DNA of 64,000 bases, taken from assembly GCF_000759835.1 (NCBI RefSeq), contig NZ_BBNB01000014.1, positions 92,569-156,568 of the forward strand, given 5' to 3'. The notes beneath the pieces were generated by a model, which was not told the DNA's origin, searched no databases, and saw only the letters and a list, made by a program, of their open reading frames with translations. The first letter of the stretch is position 1, and each line of letters starts with the position of its first letter. Shown piece after piece: positions 31,281 to 37,577 of the stretch. This DNA is from Citrobacter sedlakii NBRC 105722 (GTDB taxonomy: Bacteria > Pseudomonadota > Gammaproteobacteria > Enterobacterales > Enterobacteriaceae). The position numbers and the translations under genes were made by a program.

Positions 31281-31718
31281 TTATTCCCCCTTACCGATGC
31301 CAGCGGCGCGGATTGCTTTTGCACACTCAGAAATAGCCTTGTTCCAGATTTCTGTTTCAGCCCATAGCACGCTACCTACGTATTCATCTGGGCAAAATTT
31401 TTGAGCCGGGAGCGTCACTTCCCGCGCCTCCAGTTCTGCTATGCGCTTCTCAGCAGCTTCAATGATTCCATCGAGGCGACGGTTTCGGCTTTCGAGTGTT
31501 TTGATTTGCTCTTTATCGGCTTCCAGCTCATCCAGCAGCGCCTCATGACAGGCATTCCATGCATGCCACATGTAGGTGTAATGGGATCCGGGGTAACTAC
31601 CGTCTTGATTGCGGTGCTTTTTAAGGATCCCCCACGGAAGAGCTCCAGATTGCTCAGCCCACCGTTCAAAGGCCTCGCGTGTTTTTTCTTCCTGCGCCGG
31701 TTTGTCGATGTTGCTCAT
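31281..31718 (-). CDS. Phage protein of unknown function (145 aa), coiled coil
   Basis: The N terminus (REAFERWAEQSGALPWGILK; HYTYMWHAWNACHEALLDEL) and a central coiled coil (KEQIKTLESRNRRLDGIIEA, AEKRIAELEAR) resemble lambdoid Ead/Ea-type accessory proteins. The C terminus is SECAKAIRAAGIGKGE. It overlaps the upstream gene by four bases. Function unknown; expression as part of the early operon is expected. Confidence 0.62.
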   Translation of the reverse strand: MSNIDKPAQEEKTREAFERWAEQSGALPWGILKKHRNQDGSYPGSHYTYMWHAWNACHEALLDELEADKEQIKTLESRNRRLDGIIEAAEKRIAELEAREVTLPAQKFCPDEYVGSVLWAETEIWNKAISECAKAIRAAGIGKGE

Positions 31719-31918
31719 TGGGCAGCCTCCCGCTTCTGCTTGTTGTATACGGCCCAGCTCAGGGCGTCGAGCTTGTCACGGCCTGCCTTGTCGTACATGT
31801 GGATACCGTCTTTGCAGGCATGCTCTTGCTTAACCTGATTTTCGAGGGCGTTTATTTCGTCATAGGACAGGGTTGCCAGTTTGAGGCGATTCCAGCCGAA
31901 ATTACGGACGCGGGTCAT
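31715..31918 (-). CDS. Small phage protein, unknown (67 aa)
   Basis: A 67-residue protein, MTRVRNFGWNRLKLATLSYD, with EQHACKDGIHMYDKAGRDKL-like central part and a basic C terminus (VYNKQKREAAQ). It overlaps both neighbours by four bases, P upstream and the coiled-coil gene downstream. No motif is recognised. Confidence 0.62.
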   Translation of the reverse strand: MTRVRNFGWNRLKLATLSYDEINALENQVKQEHACKDGIHMYDKAGRDKLDALSWAVYNKQKREAAQ

Positions 31919-32598
31919 AACTCACCGCCTTTGCGCTGTTTGTACTTAGCCATCAGCATCTCAGCCGGAGTCGGCCCGGCGGCCACTTTTGGTGCGGACA
32001 ATGCGCGACGGATAGGTGGTACGGGCTTACCAGCCAGAACCCGCTTTTCCCAGTCATGCAGGATGTCGCCAGCGGCCCGGATAAGTTCCTTTTCGCTGAG
32101 TTGCCCCTCCGTTCCACGACGGCGCAGCTCCAGGCAGACGTGGTAATACAGCGGGTTTTTATCCCTCCAGGGGAATTGCTCGCTGGTCGGATAGCGAAAA
32201 ACCAGCTTCCGCCACCGCCAGTATTCGCTCATGATGTCGTCCACACTGATCCCTAGCGCGCCACTCCCCTCGCGGCACCACGAAATAAACTGACCTGGCG
32301 ACGGCCAAAACGGAGACTGGCTGGAGCGGGCTTTTTGCATACCGGCGGAAAGCTGTTCACGTGAGGTAATGCCTGACTCGGCAAAAGCGGCGATCCATTG
32401 CTGCTTCGCAACGCGAATATCACCGTCAGTTCGTAGGTTCGTCTGAGTGGATGCCGGAAATACCTGCATGAGGTTTTCAAAAAGCATATCCACCAGCTTT
32501 TCAGCAGCGGAATTCACCACTTTTCGCTCATTGCCTACCATGCGCGCCAGCATGTCGCCATCACGATTTTCAATTGCACGATACAGATCAGGTGTCAT
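31915..32598 (-). CDS. P: Replication protein P (helicase loader)
   Basis: This 227-residue protein starts MTPDLYRAIENRDGDMLARM, with LMQVFPASTQTNLRTDGDIR and QWIAAFAESGITSREQLSAG, the lambda P pattern. P brings host DnaB to the O-origin complex and holds it inactive until chaperones release it. It overlaps the O gene by ATGA. The C terminus (TPAEMLMAKYKQRKGGEL) is basic. Confidence 0.88.
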   Translation of the reverse strand: MTPDLYRAIENRDGDMLARMVGNERKVVNSAAEKLVDMLFENLMQVFPASTQTNLRTDGDIRVAKQQWIAAFAESGITSREQLSAGMQKARSSQSPFWPSPGQFISWCREGSGALGISVDDIMSEYWRWRKLVFRYPTSEQFPWRDKNPLYYHVCLELRRRGTEGQLSEKELIRAAGDILHDWEKRVLAGKPVPPIRRALSAPKVAAGPTPAEMLMAKYKQRKGGEL

Positions 32599-33521
32599 AG
32601 AAATTTCTCCCATGCTTCAGGGCTATTCCAGTGCGGTCCTGTTTCGGATTTATTTGCTCTGACATCTGCGCGTTGCTTGCGAGTGGTGTCTTTGCGCTGG
32701 AGGGTCAGGGTGTCCCATTTGGCTCGTAGCTTTGCGGGCGAAAGGATGTTTGAATGCCAGAACGCGTCTTTGCTTGCCCACTGAAACAGCTCGCAGATTT
32801 CACGGTGGCTGTGTCCGTCAAGTTCACGCATCAGGCGTACATCGTTAGCCCAGGCCACAAGACCGGGTTTCTTTGGAAAGGGTTTTACTTTTTCAAGCAG
32901 TGCGATGATCCATTCTGCGCACTGCTGGTCTTCAGCAGTTCCCCACTTGGTGAAATTTGGGGTGTAAATCGCAGCTTCAGGATGGGCAGATAAAAATTTC
33001 TTCAGGCGGTCGTCTGAGGATTCGTCAGAATTCTCGGACGATGATCTTTTAATATTGTTATTGTTATAGTCTTGGGTGTTTACCGTTTCCGGGAAGGTTT
33101 TTCCTGTTTTCGGGAAGAGTTTTCCCGATTTCGGGAAGGTTTTTCCCGTTTTCGGTTTGTCTAAAATCCAGGCTGATAGCTCAGTATTTATACCGACAAT
33201 TTTCATTACGCCCTGTTTGTGACTAAAAATAATTCCACGCTCAGCCAGAGACCTGATCGCATCAGAAACATGCGAATCTGACAGCCCTGTAAGACCAGAA
33301 ATTACAGTGTTCGTAACCCGATCCTGTTTTTTATTCCATCCGTAGGTAAGCCAGATCACCGCTTCAAGGCACTGCCATTCCCGCCCTGACATGCGAAGGC
33401 GCGGTTTAAGCTTCTGAATCTCGTTTGCGATCCTGGTGTACCCATTGGACAGGTCGGCCATGTGACCTCCTGTTTGCTCGGTTCTTATGGGAAAATTGAT
33501 AACTTCAGCGGTATTTGACAT
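32595..33521 (-). CDS. O: Replication initiator protein O
   Basis: This 308-residue protein has an N-terminal lambda O domain: GYTRIANEIQKLKPRLRMSG, REWQCLEAVIWLTYGWNKKQ, and a winged-helix part LTGLSDSHVSDAIRSLAERG. Direct repeats in the middle encode KTGKTFPK-type peptides and are the origin iterons. The C-terminal part (LRAKWDTLTLQRKDTTRKQR) recruits P. It starts at ATG 33521, seven bases after GGAG, rather than at the ATG six bases upstream. Confidence 0.9.
   Translation of the reverse strand: MSNTAEVINFPIRTEQTGGHMADLSNGYTRIANEIQKLKPRLRMSGREWQCLEAVIWLTYGWNKKQDRVTNTVISGLTGLSDSHVSDAIRSLAERGIIFSHKQGVMKIVGINTELSAWILDKPKTGKTFPKSGKLFPKTGKTFPETVNTQDYNNNNIKRSSSENSDESSDDRLKKFLSAHPEAAIYTPNFTKWGTAEDQQCAEWIIALLEKVKPFPKKPGLVAWANDVRLMRELDGHSHREICELFQWASKDAFWHSNILSPAKLRAKWDTLTLQRKDTTRKQRADVRANKSETGPHWNSPEAWEKFL
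33091..33153. repeat. Phage replication origin iterons inside gene O
   Basis: Three 21-base direct repeats start at 33091, 33112 and 33133. Each contains a near palindrome GGGAAGGTTTTTCCC or GGGAAGAGTTTTCCC. An AT-rich stretch (33040-33080) adjoins, as in lambda ori. O protein would bind the repeats and melt the AT-rich side. Confidence 0.82.
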
Positions 33522-33622
33522 ACTCATCTCCGCAATTACCTACCGTTTTTGCACCTGAAAGCCGTTGGTGTTCGAGCACCGCGGCTTTCGCCTTTTCACC
33601 TCTACAACTCTTCATCGATACC

Positions 33623-34165
33623 TCACATAACACCCGCCGCGAGTGCCGCCAGACCACTGAGAACCTGCCCCATAGCCTCGGCGGGCAACATTGCCAGCAT
33701 CTTCTCGATACCCTCCCGGACCTCCTTCACCATCTGGTGCTGCGGCGCGCGAAGCATCAGCGCCCGTTTCGCTTCGCTAACCTCTTTCTCCATTGCTGCA
33801 TAGCGCGCTATGAAATCGTCCTGCGGCGCCAGGCGCCCGCGGAATTCAAGTGGCAGAACAGCGATGATCGCAGACGAAAGCTGGCTAATATTTTTGCGCG
33901 CATACTCTGTATCACCATCAAGCCACCGGAATAGTTTCTGACGCTTACGGCTTAGGTCTTCAGGAAATTCCAGCCCGGCGCCGCCCTGTCGTTCCCATTC
34001 CTCAACGATGATTCCGGCAACGACATCCTGGTTATCCAGTGACGCAGCCCAGGCACGAACGGCGTCGCGGATCTGTTCGTGCTTATCTGCCGCGCTTGGC
34101 TGATTGCGATTTATCACCGCTGCCGGATGGAATCCGGTATTTTGGTGAAGTGATAGTGTTTGCAC
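33623..34165 (-). CDS. ydaT: YdaT family protein
   Basis: This 180-residue protein contains HEQIRDAVRAWAASLDNQDV, GGAGLEFPEDLSRKRQKLFR, WLDGDTEYARKNISQLSSAI and LRAPQHQMVKEVREGIEKML. It matches the YdaT (bacterial toxin/CII-position) family of the Rac prophage. It follows the YdaS/Cro-like gene by 2 bases. YdaT-type proteins have been described as toxins and as CII-like activators; here position favours an early regulator. Confidence in family is good, in role low. Confidence 0.78.
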   Translation of the reverse strand: MQTLSLHQNTGFHPAAVINRNQPSAADKHEQIRDAVRAWAASLDNQDVVAGIIVEEWERQGGAGLEFPEDLSRKRQKLFRWLDGDTEYARKNISQLSSAIIAVLPLEFRGRLAPQDDFIARYAAMEKEVSEAKRALMLRAPQHQMVKEVREGIEKMLAMLPAEAMGQVLSGLAALAAGVM

Positions 34166-34167
34166 TG

Positions 34168-34401
34168 TTATGCCCTCGCTTGTTGCGCTGGTAATCCGTC
34201 TGTAGGGTTGAGATACAGGTCGGGGCGTAACTCATGCGGAGTTACACCTGTAACATTGAAAATAGGGATGACACGATTTGCCGGTACGACGCCATTATCA
34301 CGGTGACGCCAGTGACTTACCGTCATTGACGATACGTCTAGCATTTCAGCTAAACGGGTAGCGCCCCCTGCAATGCTTATTGCTTTATCAAGTGCTTTCA
34401 T
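34168..34401 (-). CDS. ydaS: Cro/YdaS-like HTH repressor
   Basis: This 77-residue protein starts MKALDKAISIAGGATRLAEM and has the HTH LAEMLDVSSMTVSHWRHRDN, then NGVVPANRVIPIFNVTGVTP, the YdaS/Cro pattern. The ATG at 34401 has GGAGCC upstream. It is the first gene from pR and would shut down the repressor promoter during lytic growth. It is divergent from the CI-like gene. Confidence 0.85.
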   Translation of the reverse strand: MKALDKAISIAGGATRLAEMLDVSSMTVSHWRHRDNGVVPANRVIPIFNVTGVTPHELRPDLYLNPTDGLPAQQARA

Positions 34402-34428
34402 ATTTGGCTCCAAGTAATAACAAACCAA

Positions 34429-34492
34429 ATTAAACATTATGTTTATTTTTAAGTCAACACTATGAATGTTGTGGCGATAAACTTTTAGTTTA
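34429..34492. promoter_or_regulatory. pR promoter and CI/Cro operators
   Basis: Leftward pR has TTGACT at 34452-34457, a 17-base spacer and TTTAAT at 34429-34434. A perfect 15-base palindrome TAAACATTATGTTTA (34431-34445) covers the -10 side. A related site, TAAACTTTTAGTTTA (34478-34492), lies near the repressor start. A rightward repressor promoter (TTGTGG, 16 bases, TAGAAT) overlaps the second site. Confidence 0.8.
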
Positions 34493-34504
34493 GAATCTTG
34501 AAAT

Positions 34505-34900
34505 ATGAGAAAAAATACGCACCAGACAGATAGCCCGCAAGTTCAACGGCTAAATGAGATCATCGAGAAGAAGCGCATATCTAAAGCGGATATAGCGAGG
34601 ATCTGTGGTGTGAGTGCACAGTCGGTCAACAACTGGTTTGTTAGAGGGGCGATAGGTAAAAGCTCTGCAATAAAACTTGCCGATGCACTCGGTGTCAGCC
34701 TTGAATGGGTTTTAGGCCAGGATGTGGATGCTAAAGACGGCTTGAGGCATGACGAAAGAAGATTGTTGGAACTATACAACCAGCTACCGAACGAAGAAGA
34801 ACAACAGAACATGTTGCGGATCGTATCTCTACGCCTGAAGGAACTTGACGAATTATACGCCAAGTACATGGGGCGGCGGATTAAGGGTGATGCGGAATAA
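34505..34900 (+). CDS. CI-like prophage repressor without peptidase domain
   Basis: This 131-residue protein has an HTH: ISKADIARICGVSAQSVNNW, then FVRGAIGKSSAIKLADALGV. A helical C terminus of only about 60 residues (DERRLLELYNQLPNEEEQQN) follows. It lacks the S24/LexA-like self-cleavage domain of lambda CI, so RecA cannot inactivate it by cleavage. This fits Gifsy-type repressors that are removed by antirepressors. A -10 (TAGAAT) lies 8 bases before the ATG with no ribosome site, so the mRNA is probably leaderless. Confidence 0.85.
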   Translation: MRKNTHQTDSPQVQRLNEIIEKKRISKADIARICGVSAQSVNNWFVRGAIGKSSAIKLADALGVSLEWVLGQDVDAKDGLRHDERRLLELYNQLPNEEEQQNMLRIVSLRLKELDELYAKYMGRRIKGDAE

Positions 34901-34983
34901 CACATCACAGGCATACAGCAAACAGGTGTAATCAGTAGCCTGTTGATTATGGGATTGGTTGATGGAAATGCGTTTTTGAGCCA

Positions 34984-35030
34984 CTGCCAGCTGGCAGAAA
35001 GTTGCTTTCACAAAGTAAAGAGAACATAAT
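34984..35030 (+). promoter_or_regulatory. Promoter with 14-bp palindrome for the two-gene cassette
   Basis: CTGCCAGCTGGCAG (34984-34997) is a perfect palindrome. TTGCTT (35002), a 17-base spacer and CATAAT (35025-35030) form a good sigma-70 promoter immediately after it. The palindrome may bind an activator or a repressor. Confidence 0.7.
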
Positions 35031-35061
35031 TTAAACAGCTAGTTCTCTTTAGGAGTTCATC

Positions 35062-35241
35062 ATGTTCAGGAAATTATTGAAACAAGCCAAATCACAGACG
35101 CCTAATGAGGTCTCAGATGAGCTTGTGGACGTTTTTGATGAAATAGATGAAAAGCAACGGAAAATTGCTGAAAAAAAAGAAAAAGTTAAAGAGGAATGGC
35201 AAAATGGAGCAAGAGCAACAAAGCACCGATTCACTATATGA
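35062..35241 (+). CDS. Small charged protein, first gene of cassette (59 aa)
   Basis: The frame starts MFRKLLKQAKSQTPNEVSDE with AGGAGTTCATC upstream. A Lys/Glu-rich coiled-coil segment follows (DEIDEKQRKIAEKKEKVKEE), and it ends ATKHRFTI. It overlaps the next gene by 38 bases in another frame, so translation is probably coupled. No family is recognised. It lies directly downstream of the repressor with its own promoter. Confidence 0.68.
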   Translation: MFRKLLKQAKSQTPNEVSDELVDVFDEIDEKQRKIAEKKEKVKEEWQNGARATKHRFTI

Positions 35242-36043
35242 TTTTTTTTATGTTGATAATCAGCGCGCATCTTCGTTACTAGCGCAGATGCATGGGCCAG
35301 GCGTTGTAACTTCCATTAAACATGTAACTGCAGAAATTGATAAATCTTTGTCCGATGCAGGATTTGACTTAAAATTTGTCAAGTCAAAAATTGGAGTAGA
35401 AGAAACAGTCAATCAGACTCAAGAAAAAAGTTTTGATGCTTCTTGGACCCTCCCAATCAATCTGCTCGATAAGCTTGATGAAAACGGTATGATAAGAGTT
35501 GAGCTTAACGGAGAGCGTTTGGGAAGTATTGTTCTATGTAAGGGAAAAATGAGAATATTTGATATCTCTGTTTTCCAAAGAAGCGTTCCATTTATTGCCA
35601 AAATGATGAAAATGGGACAGCCAACGCTTCCACCTAAAGCAAAAAAATCAAACTTTAATGTTGAAGATCAATTCATTGCCCCAGGTGTAACATTTGGCAT
35701 GATGAAAGAGATATTAAACATTGTTCCAAACACTTTACAGGTTGATTTTATAAACGAAGCATCTCAAACCATCTGGATGACCATAAACAGAGACTACCTC
35801 ACAATCAATCCAGATGACATGGTACTCAAATATGGTTCAAACCTTCCTGGAGAGTGGTATGTGATTGGTTTCATTGATGCTCTTCCAGAAGTCGAAGAAA
35901 ATATGATGGAAACTGTTGCGTATGAGCCAAATCAAATGAAAGATGGTATCTCTGGTATGTTGTCTGGAATAAGGGATTTGGCAGGGAGAAGCAGTAATTC
36001 ATATGGGATGACACCCCTTATTATTTTCAGAAAGATTCAATAA
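35204..36043 (+). CDS. DUF6414-like protein, second gene of cassette
   Basis: This 279-residue protein starts MEQEQQSTDSLYDFFYVDNQ, with RASSLLAQMHGPGVVTSIKH. The YDFFYVDxxRxSSLLAQ opening is typical of DUF6414 proteins. The middle part has VFQRSVPFIAKMMKMGQPTL and the C-terminal part VIGFIDALPEVEENMMETVA. The start at 35204 has AAAGAGGAATGG upstream. The gene is AT-rich compared with its neighbours and ends in a strong bidirectional terminator. Placement after the repressor is where prophages often carry exclusion genes; the function is unknown. Confidence 0.7.
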   Translation: MEQEQQSTDSLYDFFYVDNQRASSLLAQMHGPGVVTSIKHVTAEIDKSLSDAGFDLKFVKSKIGVEETVNQTQEKSFDASWTLPINLLDKLDENGMIRVELNGERLGSIVLCKGKMRIFDISVFQRSVPFIAKMMKMGQPTLPPKAKKSNFNVEDQFIAPGVTFGMMKEILNIVPNTLQVDFINEASQTIWMTINRDYLTINPDDMVLKYGSNLPGEWYVIGFIDALPEVEENMMETVAYEPNQMKDGISGMLSGIRDLAGRSSNSYGMTPLIIFRKIQ

Positions 36044-36071
36044 AAAACCCGGCCACCGCGCCGGGTTTTTT
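36042..36071. terminator. Bidirectional terminator after the cassette
   Basis: CCCGGC, six loop bases and GCCGGG are flanked by six A bases upstream and six T bases downstream. It stops rightward transcripts of the cassette and leftward transcripts of the next gene. Confidence 0.88.
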
Positions 36072-36077
36072 ATTGCC

Positions 36078-36323
36078 CTACTCTTCCAGTAACTTCACTG
36101 CCAGCTCCATAACCTGAATCTGATCAGCATCCCACTTATCCAGCCCCTTCGATATCTCCGTACGTATCACATCAGCTATAGCCACTCTTTTGGTTTCATG
36201 CCCTTCAGCTACCATCGCAAACACGACATCACCCACAATCCGGCACATTTCCTGATAGCGCAGTTGCGCCAGTTCTTCGTAATCCATCACCCAACACTCG
36301 CCAATTGATGTTTTTGTAACCAT
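36078..36323 (-). CDS. Small phage protein, possibly AriR/YmgB-like (81 aa)
   Basis: The start at 36323 has CAGGGCTATC upstream and gives MVTKTSIGECWVMDYEELAQ. The helical C-terminal part VIRTEISKGLDKWDADQIQV, then MELAVKLLEE, recalls YmgB/AriR-type biofilm regulators that occur in prophages, but similarity is modest. It reads toward the terminator from the pL side, away from pL. Confidence 0.55.
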   Translation of the reverse strand: MVTKTSIGECWVMDYEELAQLRYQEMCRIVGDVVFAMVAEGHETKRVAIADVIRTEISKGLDKWDADQIQVMELAVKLLEE

Positions 36324-36370
36324 ACGATAGCCCTGAAAACATACAACCTGCATAATACCGCACCGATGAA

Positions 36371-36433
36371 TAAACTATTTGTTTATATAAAAATCCTCAC
36401 TATGTTGACACAAGAATAAACATTGTGTTTAAT
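36371..36433 (+). promoter_or_regulatory. pL promoter and operators
   Basis: Rightward TTGACA (36405), a 17-base spacer and TTTAAT (36428) form pL. The operator TAAACATTGTGTTTA (36417-36431) overlaps the -10 and differs by one base from the perfect pR palindrome. A second half-conserved copy, TAAACTATTTGTTTA, lies at 36371-36385. The 150-base leader that follows is GC-rich and carries a GGACG/CGTCC inverted repeat at about 36460-36483; no N-like gene is seen. Confidence 0.8.
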
Positions 36434-36581
36434 TACTCCATCAACACGACTACCCAGGCAGGACGCCCACGAAGTAGCCGTCCGGGGCATACGAAGACCG
36501 GAATGAGGTGGATGAGTTAACGCGCAGCAGGTTTCAAACGTTCCGCCAGCCGGGCGATAACGGCAAGCAGAGGGATAAATC

Positions 36582-36806
36582 ATGAGTGAGGTAATTTTTA
36601 GCTTTGAAAACTCCAGTGACGCAGTACGCGCTGGGATGTTGATGAATAAGGTGGATCCGTCACTGCGTTATATGCAGATACGAGCAACTGTCTGCGTAAC
36701 CTGGCATGCAAACATCGTAGCGGCAACTCAGGCCGTTCTGGATGCAAACATTCCATGCACTTTTCAATACTGGAATGACATTAAAAACAGTCATCGCAGA
36801 GATTAG
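36582..36806 (+). CDS. Small pL-operon protein, unknown (74 aa)
   Basis: The frame starts MSEVIFSFENSSDAVRAGML with AGAGGGATAAATC upstream and has VDPSLRYMQIRATVCVTWHA. It looks like a compact alpha/beta protein. It is the first gene after pL and its leader. No family is recognised. Confidence 0.65.
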   Translation: MSEVIFSFENSSDAVRAGMLMNKVDPSLRYMQIRATVCVTWHANIVAATQAVLDANIPCTFQYWNDIKNSHRRD

Positions 36807-36809
36807 AAA

Positions 36810-36926
36810 ATGATTGATTTCGCCCGCAAGCCTGCACGTATTCAGGCTATCAAACTTAACTATTTCGGAGTGATGCTTCGCCGCCTTTGCTACCTGCTGG
36901 CACAAAAAGGAGATCCGGATGCTTAA
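36810..36926 (+). CDS. Very small basic pL-operon protein (38 aa)
   Basis: ATG follows the upstream stop by 3 bases. The product is MIDFARKPARIQAIKLNYFG, then VMLRRLCYLLAQKGDPDA. It is basic, with a hydrophobic helix, and overlaps the zinc-motif gene by 8 bases. Short proteins at this place in lambda include Kil and Ral; no homology is claimed. Confidence 0.5.
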   Translation: MIDFARKPARIQAIKLNYFGVMLRRLCYLLAQKGDPDA

Positions 36927-37077
36927 ACAGTGCGGCTACTGCCGCAAACCCATTGATGAAGGCAAAGAAGTAAAGGGCACCCTTCTCTATCGCAACGGCT
37001 CACTGCTGGCGCGCAAAGAAAAGAAATATTGCTCTAAGCAATGCGCTGAATACGACCAGATGGCGCACGAAGCGTAA
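36919..37077 (+). CDS. Small zinc-ribbon-like protein (52 aa)
   Basis: The product starts MLKQCGYCRKPIDEGKEVKG and ends KYCSKQCAEYDQMAHEA. The CGYC and CSKQC pairs form a four-cysteine zinc-binding pattern. AAAAAGGAGATCCGG precedes the ATG. Similar small Cys-rich proteins lie in the left operon of Rac-type prophages. Role unknown. Confidence 0.65.
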   Translation: MLKQCGYCRKPIDEGKEVKGTLLYRNGSLLARKEKKYCSKQCAEYDQMAHEA

Positions 37078-37163
37078 TTAACTGAACTGAAATTCTAAAT
37101 AAAAAAATCGCCATTTATTTGGCGTGGGCTCTTACACCCTGAATAAACCAAAAGGAATATTTT

Positions 37164-37451
37164 ATGCAAATCGTAACAATCGAAATGAACCTGAAAGCAG
37201 TTAATAAGAGCATTGCTTTATTCAATTGCGAAAAGAAAGTCTCTGGCGTTATTCACTCGAATTCTACTGGCGAAACTACCGTCGTTCTCGATGGTGGTTA
37301 TGTGCTCGGAAAGTTCGACTGCCCTCACTGCGCTGTAGAAGCCATTTCACTGCTCACAGTCAAGGTGAGTGATGGGGATAAAGCGGGGTTTGGTAATTAC
37401 CGCAGTTACAAGCTCGATTACTCAGAAAGATTTTATCAGACCATCCATTAA
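37164..37451 (+). CDS. pL-operon protein of unknown function (95 aa)
   Basis: The frame starts MQIVTIEMNLKAVNKSIALF with AAAAGGAATATTTT upstream and has HSNSTGETTVVLDGGYVLGK and FDCPHCAVEAISLL. One CPHC pair may bind metal. It precedes the RecE gene and a hairpin-rich leader. No family is recognised. Confidence 0.62.
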   Translation: MQIVTIEMNLKAVNKSIALFNCEKKVSGVIHSNSTGETTVVLDGGYVLGKFDCPHCAVEAISLLTVKVSDGDKAGFGNYRSYKLDYSERFYQTIH

Positions 37452-37455
37452 GAAA

Positions 37456-37550
37456 ACGCCCACCGAAGCGGGCGTGCCCTGTCCGGCGTCACCGACCAAA
37501 GCGAACCGGACATATCACCTGGTAAAACCGAGGTGCCATTAAGGCGCCTC
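37456..37550 (+). other. Three consecutive hairpins in the recE leader
   Basis: ACGCCC/GGGCGT (37456-37475), GTCCGG/CCGGAC (37481-37511) and GAGGTGCC/GGCGCCTC (37530-37550) can fold one after another in the 126 bases before recE. None is followed by a T-run. They may control mRNA stability or recE translation. Confidence 0.55.
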
Positions 37551-37577
37551 CATTCTACACGAATTGAGGACAAAACA

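Noticed and set aside
33091..33153. Direct repeats considered as a CRISPR array
   Set aside because: Only three 21-base units without spacers, inside gene O; they are origin iterons.
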